Positions 54,772 through 63,100 of a stretch of 64,000 nt of DNA are shown here, piece by piece. The notes beneath the pieces were generated by a model that did no database searches, had not been told where the DNA came from, and saw only the letters and a program-made list of their open reading frames with translations. This DNA is from Corynebacterium confusum. Its GTDB lineage: Bacteria; Actinomycetota; Actinomycetes; Mycobacteriales; Mycobacteriaceae. The stretch lies in NCBI RefSeq assembly GCF_030408715.1, contig NZ_CP047202.1, positions 1 to 64,000 on the forward strand. Direction: 5' to 3'. Made by a program: the position numbers and the translations under genes. The first letter of the stretch is position 1, and each line of letters begins with the position of its first letter.

Positions 54772-54999
54772 TTGTCTAGCAACCCGTTTGATGACGAACA
54801 GGGCAGCTTCTTCGCCCTTATCAACGACGAGGGACAGTACTCGTTGTGGCCTACGTTCGCCGCCGTGCCAGACGGATGGACCGTGGCTCTGGGAGACCCT
54901 TCCCGTGGCGTAGACGGCGGGGTATCGCGGGACGAGGCGATGGAGTTCATCGACCGCGAGTGGACCACCTTGCAACCGGCAGGAAAGTCTCACGCTTAA
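54772..54999 (+). CDS. mbtH: MbtH-like protein
   Basis: MbtH proteins bind adenylation domains of NRPSs and are needed for their activity or solubility. The product of about 75 residues has the family signature: NPFDDEQGSFFALINDEGQYSLWP, VPDGWTVALG and the C-terminal EAMEFIDREWTTLQP. TTG 54772 was chosen because AAGGAG (54760-54765) is 6 bp before it; GTG 54769 is only 3 bp away. Its TAA is followed directly by the GTG of the first ABC gene. It is the partner of the NRPS at 60136. Confidence 0.95.
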   Translation: MSSNPFDDEQGSFFALINDEGQYSLWPTFAAVPDGWTVALGDPSRGVDGGVSRDEAMEFIDREWTTLQPAGKSHA

Positions 55000-56817
55000 G
55001 TGAGTGCCGTACTTCCCACTGCTTTGCCTGGTGAGTCCGCTGCGGAGATTGGCCGCCTGCTCCGTCGCACCGCAACTCCAGCAATTAGTGCGGTGCTGTT
55101 CACTTTCGCCGGTGCCTTGCTCTCTCTGGTGCCCATTTATCTGCTGGCCAGCGTCATCGATGCGGTAGCCGCCGGTGACGGCAAGTCTGGCGTGCTGAAG
55201 GTGATTGTGTGGGCTGCCGTGGCGTGTGTTGGTACTGCCGTTGTCGCTGGCCTTGCGGAGGCGCTGACGGGTGTGACGATTGCCCAGGTAGTTGCGAAGT
55301 TGCGTGAGCGCGCCGTCGCCGCGGTGCTGAATCTGCCTTCCACCACGGTGGAGTCCCTGGGCCGGGGAGAGGTGCTGGGCCGAGTTGGTGCGGATGTCGC
55401 CGCGCTGGTGAGCAGTGCCCGCAAGTCGGTTCCATCGACCCTCAGCGCGCTGGTGATGGTCGTGGTGGCCAGCGCTGGAATAGCGGGGTTGGATTGGCGC
55501 CTCGCGTTGGCGGGGCTGTGCGGGATTCCGTTCTATGCGCTGGGGTTGCGATGGTATCTTCCTCGTTCTGCCCCTTTGTATCGACGCCAACGCGAATTAG
55601 AAGCCGGTGTCATCGGTTCCTTGCAAGGTTCTATGGAGGGCATTCGTTCGGTTCGTTCGCATCGGCTGGTGGATAGCCGCCAAGGTCTCACCAGGCGCTA
55701 CGCGCAGGCTTCGCGGGACGAATCAATCGCTGCGTTTCGTGTGTTTTCCGGGCTGGTGGCGCGGGAGAACTTCGCGGAGTTCATGGGGTTGTCAGCCCTG
55801 TCTGTCGTAGGCTGGTTGCTCTTCCGCGAAGATGCGGTGACGGTGGGCGAGATCTCGGCAGCGTTGATTCTGTTCCACCGTCAGTTCGTGCCGATCGGCA
55901 CGATTCTGTTCACCTTTGATGAACTGCAGCGCAGCGGGGCGGCCTTGGGGCGCATCGTGGGACTCATTCGCTCCGCGGGTGCGGATACGCCACAGCCGAT
56001 TGATGACTACTCCTCGCATCGGCAGAGTCCAGCTGTAGAGGTCAAGGGCCTGAATTATCGGTACGAGGATGGCCCAGAGATCTTGCATGACTTGGCGTTC
56101 CGCATCCCTGCGGGGTGCACGGTATGCGTGGTCGGCGGATCGGGAGCTGGCAAGTCCACGGTTGCGGAAATTGTCTCTGGAACCCTCGAGATGGCAGAGC
56201 CGGGTGTGATCACCGTTGGGGGGTGCGACGTGGTGGGAATGAGTGCGCAAGAAAGAAGCTCGATCTTTTGCGTTGCCTCCCAGGAAAACTACGTCTTCGC
56301 GATGAGTTTGCGCGATAATCTCCTGCTGGCAGCCGAAGGTGCCAGCGACGCAGAAATATGGGATGCGCTGCGCCGAACCGGTGCGGAAGATTGGTGCACA
56401 TCCTTGTCCCATGGCGACAAGCAGGGCTTAGACACAATGCTGGGCGAAGGGGGCCTGCACGTAGATGCGGTGGCGGCACAGCGTCTGGCGCTGGCCAGGG
56501 TGGCATTGTCTCGGGCTGGCGTCGTCATTCTTGACGAATCAACGGCCGAAGATGACGGTGACCTCGAGGAAACACAGCAATCACACGAGGCCTTTTCGAT
56601 GTCCTTGGAGGACGCTGCCCGCGCGGCGATCCGCGGACGGACGGCGATGGTGATTGCGCACCGGCTCAGCCAAGCAACCTCCGCCGATAGCGTGGTGGTG
56701 ATGGAGCGCGGGCGCGTGGTGGAAACAGGTACGCACGAGGAGCTGGCAGCAAGAAACGGAACATATGCCGATATGTGGACCGCCTGGAATGAGCAGGGGA
56801 GGCAGGCGCGTGTCTGA
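55000..56817 (+). CDS. ABC exporter half-transporter 1 (degenerate signature motif)
   Basis: A 605-residue half-transporter: six-helix ABC membrane domain (about 20-305), then an ATPase domain. Walker A GGSGAGKST (near 380) and Walker B VVILDEST (near 510) are intact, but the LSGGQ signature is replaced by HVDAVAAQRLALARV. It must pair with the next subunit, which has the opposite defects. In siderophore loci such pairs export the siderophore or import the ferri-siderophore; with mbtH upstream and NRPS downstream, siderophore transport is likely. GTG 55000 follows the mbtH stop without a gap. Confidence 0.88.
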   Translation: MSAVLPTALPGESAAEIGRLLRRTATPAISAVLFTFAGALLSLVPIYLLASVIDAVAAGDGKSGVLKVIVWAAVACVGTAVVAGLAEALTGVTIAQVVAKLRERAVAAVLNLPSTTVESLGRGEVLGRVGADVAALVSSARKSVPSTLSALVMVVVASAGIAGLDWRLALAGLCGIPFYALGLRWYLPRSAPLYRRQRELEAGVIGSLQGSMEGIRSVRSHRLVDSRQGLTRRYAQASRDESIAAFRVFSGLVARENFAEFMGLSALSVVGWLLFREDAVTVGEISAALILFHRQFVPIGTILFTFDELQRSGAALGRIVGLIRSAGADTPQPIDDYSSHRQSPAVEVKGLNYRYEDGPEILHDLAFRIPAGCTVCVVGGSGAGKSTVAEIVSGTLEMAEPGVITVGGCDVVGMSAQERSSIFCVASQENYVFAMSLRDNLLLAAEGASDAEIWDALRRTGAEDWCTSLSHGDKQGLDTMLGEGGLHVDAVAAQRLALARVALSRAGVVILDESTAEDDGDLEETQQSHEAFSMSLEDAARAAIRGRTAMVIAHRLSQATSADSVVVMERGRVVETGTHEELAARNGTYADMWTAWNEQGRQARV

Positions 56818-58537
56818 CAACAAGGTGGTGACGCTGCGCGGGCTGGTCAGAAAAAATTCTCGCGCGATGGCTCTGAGTGGCTTGTTGCTGAGCATCTACC
56901 ACGTGGCAGAAGCCATGATTGCGGTGTTACTGGGATGGTTGGCGCACAGTCTTATCGCTAGCGAGAATGTGTGGCACCTGGTGGGTGGAATCGCAGCCTT
57001 AGGCGCTACGCTGGCGACGGTGTCTGTGAGCTGGCAGACAGGGTTCCGGATACTGCAGGCTACGTCGGCTCGGAACGTATGTGAATTGCGGGCAGGCATC
57101 ACCTCGCAGGTGGTGAGCCATGGTGGGCATTCCGACGATGCGGACAGTCTGCCTCGCCAGGAATTGCCCACGGTGGTGGGTGAAGACGTGGTGCAGGCGG
57201 TAGACATCATCGAAGTGGTCCCGGTGGGGATCAGTGCGCTGGTGGGAGCCATTTTCTGCACGATTGTTCTGGCGCTGATTGATCTGCCACTGGGAGTGGT
57301 GGTGTTGGTGCTCAGCGCGGTGGTGTTGATAGTCCTGCACCGGCTGTCTCAGATCATTGAACGCCGCGCGGAGCGGCAACAAACTCTGCTCGCGCGAGTG
57401 ACCGCGCGCATGACCGACATTCTGCAGGGGCTGCCGGTGATCTCGGGAGTGGCTGGCGCGCATCCGGCCTACCGTGGATATGCGCGTAAATCTGAAGAGG
57501 CGTGTGCGGATGCTCGGAAGCTCGCGTGGGTCAGCGGAGGTTATGAAGCCGTGGCGATGGGCAGCAATGTGCTGTTGCTGAGTGCGGTGGGCCTGTACGC
57601 GGGCTATCGAACCATTTCCGGCGATGTGACGTTGGGGGAGTTGGTCACCGTGGTGGCGCTGTCACAATTTATCGCGGAGCCGATGCGGCAGTGCAGCAGA
57701 ATGCCGCGCTTCATTGGATTGGCGAGGGCTTCCGTTCGGAGGCTGCAGCGCGTGGCGGAAGCTCAGCGGCTGCGTGAGGGGCAGGGCGTGCCATCTGCTC
57801 AGATTGGCACGCCTGCCATTTCCATGCGCGGTGGAGACGGTGAGGCCGAAGGAGACGGCGAGGTCGAGGGATCAGAGCAGGCTTCCGTGGCGTTCGCAGA
57901 GGGGCGACTGACGGTGGTGCACTGTTCAGCCGCATGGGCAGATGCTCTGGTGGATGCGTTGGTCGCGGGGGAGTCGATGGAGCTTGGCTCCCTGACTAGG
58001 CCACAAACTCAACAACTGTGGATCCGGGGGCGCGATATTTGCGAGATCTCGGTAGACGATGTGCGTTCCGCTGTGCTTGCCGAGCCTCGGAAGCCGGCAT
58101 TGTTTGGGGACACAGTGGGGCAGGCGGTGCTGCGGAGCTCTGGAGAGGGCAGGGCGGAGGATGCAGTAGACATTCTTAACGCCTTAGGGCTCGATGAACT
58201 GGCGCCGGGGGCGGCTCATTCAGCCGGGGTATTGGATCACGAGCTGACCGAAGGTGCGCGCAATCTTTCCGGTGGTCAGCGGCAGCGGCTGGGATTGGCA
58301 CGAGCGCTACTGGCTGAGCCGGAGATGTTGGTGATGGTTGATCCGGTCTCGTCAGTGGATTCAATGACGGGCATGAAAGTGGCGCGTGCGGTGAGAGATA
58401 TTCGCCGCGGGCGTACCACGGTGGTCCTGTGTGTGGGGAGGGCCTTCCAGTCGGTAGCCGAGGACGTAGTTGATGTGAAGCCTCTAGCTGGGAGTTTGCG
58501 GACGCGGGGTGAGCAATTCCCGCTAGGGGGTTGTTGA
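56810..58537 (+). CDS. ABC exporter half-transporter 2 (no Walker A, intact signature)
   Basis: A 575-residue half-transporter starting at GTG 56810, 8 bp inside the previous gene, with AGGGGAGG before it. The membrane domain (about 15-310) is normal. The Walker A region reads EGRLTVVHCSAAWADAL with no GxxGxGK, and Walker B reads LVMVDPVSSVD, with Pro where the catalytic Glu should be. The signature LSGGQRQRLGLARALL is perfect. With subunit 1, exactly one complete ATP site can form (Walker A/B of subunit 1 plus signature of subunit 2). This is an obligate heterodimer. Confidence 0.88.
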   Translation: MSDNKVVTLRGLVRKNSRAMALSGLLLSIYHVAEAMIAVLLGWLAHSLIASENVWHLVGGIAALGATLATVSVSWQTGFRILQATSARNVCELRAGITSQVVSHGGHSDDADSLPRQELPTVVGEDVVQAVDIIEVVPVGISALVGAIFCTIVLALIDLPLGVVVLVLSAVVLIVLHRLSQIIERRAERQQTLLARVTARMTDILQGLPVISGVAGAHPAYRGYARKSEEACADARKLAWVSGGYEAVAMGSNVLLLSAVGLYAGYRTISGDVTLGELVTVVALSQFIAEPMRQCSRMPRFIGLARASVRRLQRVAEAQRLREGQGVPSAQIGTPAISMRGGDGEAEGDGEVEGSEQASVAFAEGRLTVVHCSAAWADALVDALVAGESMELGSLTRPQTQQLWIRGRDICEISVDDVRSAVLAEPRKPALFGDTVGQAVLRSSGEGRAEDAVDILNALGLDELAPGAAHSAGVLDHELTEGARNLSGGQRQRLGLARALLAEPEMLVMVDPVSSVDSMTGMKVARAVRDIRRGRTTVVLCVGRAFQSVAEDVVDVKPLAGSLRTRGEQFPLGGC

Positions 58538-58547
58538 GCAATAGAAG

Positions 58548-58566
58548 ATAGGTTAGCCTACCCTTT
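58548..58566. promoter_or_regulatory. DtxR-type iron box upstream of the monooxygenase gene
   Basis: ATAGGTTAGCCTACCCTTT matches 15 of 19 positions of the DtxR consensus, with a fully matching central TAGGTTAGCCTA. It lies about 50 bp before the monooxygenase start. Confidence 0.78.
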
Positions 58567-58616
58567 GCATTGTCTACCCTAAGAAGTTGGTTGGCGCATC
58601 CTACAGAGAGGCCATA

Positions 58617-60035
58617 GTGACCATCATCGATCGTCAAGCTCAGACATCCGCAGAGCGCAGTACCCACGAAAATTCCGTCCGCGACATCGTCGGGATCGGC
58701 ATCGGCCCCGGAAACCTCGGGCTCGCGGTAGCTATCGAAGAGCAAGCTCCAGAACTCGATGCACTCTTTGTGGAAGCCCGCCCGGAATTCAACTGGCACC
58801 CAGGCATGCTCCTCGAAGGATCCAACATGCAGATCAGCTTCCTTAAAGACCTGGTTACGGTGCGCAATCCGCAGAGCCGCTTCAGCTTCATCAACTACTT
58901 GCATCACAGCGACCGCTTGATTGATTTCATTAACCGCCAAACCTTCACCCCGGAACGCGTGGAATTCGCCGATTACCTCCGATGGATCGCGGATCACATC
59001 ACCGTGGACACGCAGTACAACACCACCGTGACGTCCATCGAGACGCTTCCGGAACTGGCCGCAGACGGAGCTCGTTTTGTGGTGCACGTCCGCAGGAAGT
59101 TAGGAAGCGGTGAGTCCGAAGGGCAGCGAGCTCAGCAGTCGGAGTCCATTCGCTGCCGCAACGTGGTGGTTGCCCGCGGGCTGGAAGCCAAGATGCCTGC
59201 GTGGGCAGAGGACAGCTCCTTGGACACCTCGCGCATCTTCCACAACATCGATTTGCTCCCGCGCACCAAGAAGCTGCTGAACAGTGGGTGGGATATCCGC
59301 CGAGCTTTGGTGATCGGCGCGGGCCAGTCCGCAGCCGAGGCCATCCGGTACTTCCACGATTGCCCGCATATCGATACCGTCACGGGCAGCTTGAACAGCT
59401 ACGGCTTCATCCCCGCCGATGACAGCCCCTTCGCCAATCGGGTGTTCGACCCGGAGGCCGTTGATGACTTCTTCCATGCGCCCGATGCGATCCGCAACGA
59501 GCTGTTGATCCGCCACCGGTACACCAATTACGCCTGCGTGGAATCTGAGCTCCTCGATGAGCTCCACGACCGTCAGTATCGGGAAAGCGTCACCGGGCGT
59601 CAGCGGCTCGATATTCGCCGGACCACGGAGGTGCTCGGTGCGCGTAATTGTTCCGACGGCAGCGTCGACGTGGACATTCGCCACCGAGTAACCGGAGACG
59701 TGGTGACAGAAAACTTTGACGTGGTGGTGTGCGCCACGGGCTTCCGATCTCGCGGTCTTGCGGGGATTCACGCTGATAGTCACGGCAGTGAAGAATTCAC
59801 CGTCACTAGGGATTACGGCGCCGTGCTCAATGGCGAGCGCGTGCCAGGACTCTTCGTGCAGGGAGCAACTGAGGCCACGCATGGACTCGGTTCCACGTTG
59901 CTCTCCAACATCGCGACCCGCTCCGGGGAACTGGTGGAGGCCATCACGGGTCAGCAACGCACGCATCGTGCGCCGGCGGATGAAGATCTCCGCTCCGAGC
60001 AACATCGGGATTCTTCGCACCTGATCGCAGGCTGA
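58617..60035 (+). CDS. N-hydroxylating monooxygenase, probably L-ornithine N5-monooxygenase
   Basis: The flavoprotein hydroxylates the side-chain amine of ornithine (or lysine), the first step of hydroxamate siderophore synthesis. The 472-residue protein has the FAD motif GIGIGPGNLGLA near 25, WHPGMLLEGSNMQISFLKDLVTVRNP near 60-85, the NADPH motif VIGAGQSAAEAI near 235 and VVVCATGFRS near 372. Start GTG 58617 has AGAGAGG before it. Ornithine is preferred over lysine by inference from the NRPS A-domain code. The formyltransferase expected from that code is not in the window. Confidence 0.92.
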   Translation: MTIIDRQAQTSAERSTHENSVRDIVGIGIGPGNLGLAVAIEEQAPELDALFVEARPEFNWHPGMLLEGSNMQISFLKDLVTVRNPQSRFSFINYLHHSDRLIDFINRQTFTPERVEFADYLRWIADHITVDTQYNTTVTSIETLPELAADGARFVVHVRRKLGSGESEGQRAQQSESIRCRNVVVARGLEAKMPAWAEDSSLDTSRIFHNIDLLPRTKKLLNSGWDIRRALVIGAGQSAAEAIRYFHDCPHIDTVTGSLNSYGFIPADDSPFANRVFDPEAVDDFFHAPDAIRNELLIRHRYTNYACVESELLDELHDRQYRESVTGRQRLDIRRTTEVLGARNCSDGSVDVDIRHRVTGDVVTENFDVVVCATGFRSRGLAGIHADSHGSEEFTVTRDYGAVLNGERVPGLFVQGATEATHGLGSTLLSNIATRSGELVEAITGQQRTHRAPADEDLRSEQHRDSSHLIAG

Positions 60036-60135
60036 TTTTCCCGAGCCGTGCTCCGCTTGAGGTTGGCTGACACCTAGCCCGACGTCCGCCATCCGCGTCT
60101 GATTCCCTGTTTCCCCATCAACCGAAAGGCTCTTT

Positions 60136-63100
60136 GTGCCCACCCGATCGTCTGCTCACACTCCGTTTTCCTCTGGCGATACGCTTGCTTCTCGAGATGG
60201 CGGCGCCGTCATCGGTCATGGCCGCAGTGAACAGGATCGGATCGCCCAGCAGCGCATATGGAATGACACGGATCAGGATCGCGATCGCCCGGACCTGATT
60301 AGCCTGCTCCTGCAGCATGCGCAGGAGACCCCGGATGCGCTCGCAGTGGTGGATGACCGGCACAGACTGACCTATGCGCAGCTCGTCGCCCATGCAACTG
60401 CTGTAGCGCGAAATTTGCGGGAACACGGTATTGACGCTGGTCAGAGTGTGGGAATCTCCCTGCCGCGCAGCGCGGAGATGGTGGTGGGTATCGTCGCCAC
60501 GTTGCTCGCCGGTGGCAGTTTTGTCCCGCTAGACCCCTCGTGGCCGCAGGCGCGCCGGGAATCCGTCACCCACGATGCCAGCCTGAGCTTCGTACTCACG
60601 CCGGACAACTGCGCGCTCACCGAAGACGCGCTATTCGACCTCGATGCCACCCGCGAGCTGTTCACCCCGCCGTCCACGGACAGCGTTGCGTACGTCATCT
60701 TTACCTCTGGCAGCACCGGCCGCCCAAAGGGCGCAATGATCCGCCACGGTGCGATCGTGGAGCGCTTGCTCTGGCAGCGCGATCAGATCCTGTTCTTCGG
60801 CCGCGATGATGCCTCCCTGTTCAAGGCACCGCTGGCCTTTGATATCTCCATCAATGAGATCTTCCTGCCGCTGGTTTGCGGGGGCCGCGTGGTGGTGGCC
60901 GCGCCGGGCGTGGAGCAAGACCCCCAACGCTTGGCCCGCCTCATCCATCGCGAGGGCGTGACGTTTGCGTATCTGGTTTCGAGTGTTCTCGACGTCATGC
61001 TCAAACAGGCCGAAGGCACGAATCTATTAGACAGCTTGCGGCATGTCTGGTGTGGCGGAGAGATGCTCACCCAGGCGCTGTTCCGTCGCTTTCGCCAGCA
61101 GCTGGCCATCCCGCTGTACCACGGGTACGGGCCAGCGGAAGCTACCATCGGTGTCTCCCACGTCATCTACCGTGACGACGAGGATCGCCTCAACACGAGC
61201 ATCGGTGTGGCCAATCCCAACTGTCGGCTCTATGTGCTCGATGAGCACCTGCGGGTGGTTCCAGACCAAGAAATTGGTGAACTCTATGTGGCCGGATTCC
61301 TGCTGGCCAAGGGGTATATCAATGCCCCAGGACTCACGGCCAGCCGCTTTGTTGCGGATGTGTTTGCGTCGGACGGAACCCGGATGTACCGCACGGGAGA
61401 CCTGGTGCGCCGGCACAACGACGGCTCGCTGGAATTCGTGGGGCGGGCCGATAATCAGGTGAAAATCCGTGGCATGCGTCTGGAGTTGGAGGACGTGGAA
61501 TCTGCGCTGGTGGGACACCCAGATGTGGAGGCGGCGAGCGTGATTGCTCGGGAGGGGCGACTGCTGGGCTACGTGACGGTGACTGCGGGCCTCGTGGGTG
61601 CTGCGATCCGTAGTTGGTGTGCCGAGGTACTGCCCGAATACATGGTGCCCGCGATTATCACCGTCATGGATGAGTTGCCGCGGACGGCCAACGGAAAAGT
61701 GGATCGGAAGGCACTGCCGGAACCTGATTGGAGCTCGCTCACTGATGCCCCGGCCGATGCTGAACGTGACGGGGAAACCGTTGCTCTGCTCGCGGAGGCA
61801 ATGGCTGAAGCATTGGGGGTTAGCGCGGTGGGTGCGGAGACGGACTTCTTCGATATCGGTGGCGATAGCCTGCGGGCCATCACCCTGGTCTCGGCTCTGG
61901 GACGGCGCGGGGTGGAGGTGAGTGTGGGAGATATTTTCTCTGCGCGCACTCCACAGCAACTGGCTCGGTGCGCCGAAGAGCGCGGAACCTTCGTGCAGGA
62001 TCCAGACGATGAACCAACCGGTGAGGTGCAGTCGCTGCCGATTCTGCGCTGGTTCGATTCCATTACTGATCACGTGGACGGCTTCATTCAGTCCGTGGAG
62101 TTTTCAGTTCCAGAAGATGTGGATGCGCAGCTGGCCGGGCGAATGGTGGCTGACGTGCTGCAGGCGCACCCTGCACTGCGGGCCCGTGTGCAGCGGAATC
62201 CCTTGCGGCTGGAACTCCCGGAGGAATCTGCCGAAGAAGCGGTGGCGATCCACCCCACCACGGACATCGCTGCGCTTTCTGAACTGCTGGATCCGGCAGT
62301 CGGAGTGGTGGTAGCGGCTGGGCTGGTGCCCGGAAGATTGCGCCTTGTGGTGCATCACCTGGTGGTCGATGGCGTGTCATGGAACATTATCGGCGAGGAC
62401 CTCGCCGCGGCGTATCGCGGGGAACAGCTCGCGCCGGAGCGGACGTCCCTGCGCCGATGGACGCAGCTGCTGCAACAGGCCGTTGATACTGGCGAATTCG
62501 CGGAGGATGCCAATAGTTCCCTGCCCCCATTGCCGAGTGCAGATGAACCTCTGCGGGACCCGCAGGTGCCAGCGCTTGCTGATAGTCCCGAGAAAGCGCC
62601 CACAGTCCGTGAGGAGCGCAGCGTGGTACATGAGGCATCAGTGCAGATCACGGACGAATTACTGGGTGCGGTGCCCCACGCTTTCCGCACGGGGGCGAAT
62701 TCCGTATTGCTTACGGCATTGAGCGTGGCGTTGGCGCGTTGGCGTCGAAACAAACAAACATGGACCCTGGTGGAGATGGAGGGGCACGGCCGCGAAACCC
62801 GATTCGTACCCGGGCCACAGGGCAGGGAAGCAGACCTTTCACGCACGGTGGGCTGGTTCACCTGCCTATATCCCATGCTGATCGACCCCACCCGGGCGGC
62901 AGTGCAGGAGGCCTCCACAGAGGTCGAGGGCAGCATCGCCCCGCTAGCGCTGGCACTCAACGCAGTGAAAGACCAGCTCGCGGCCATCCCCGGCAACGGC
63001 GTTCCTTACCAGGCCCACACCTGGTTGCATCAGTCCGCGAAGACCCCTCCGCAGGCACAGGTGCTGTTCAACTACTTGGGGCGCGTATCCGCAGGAGCAC

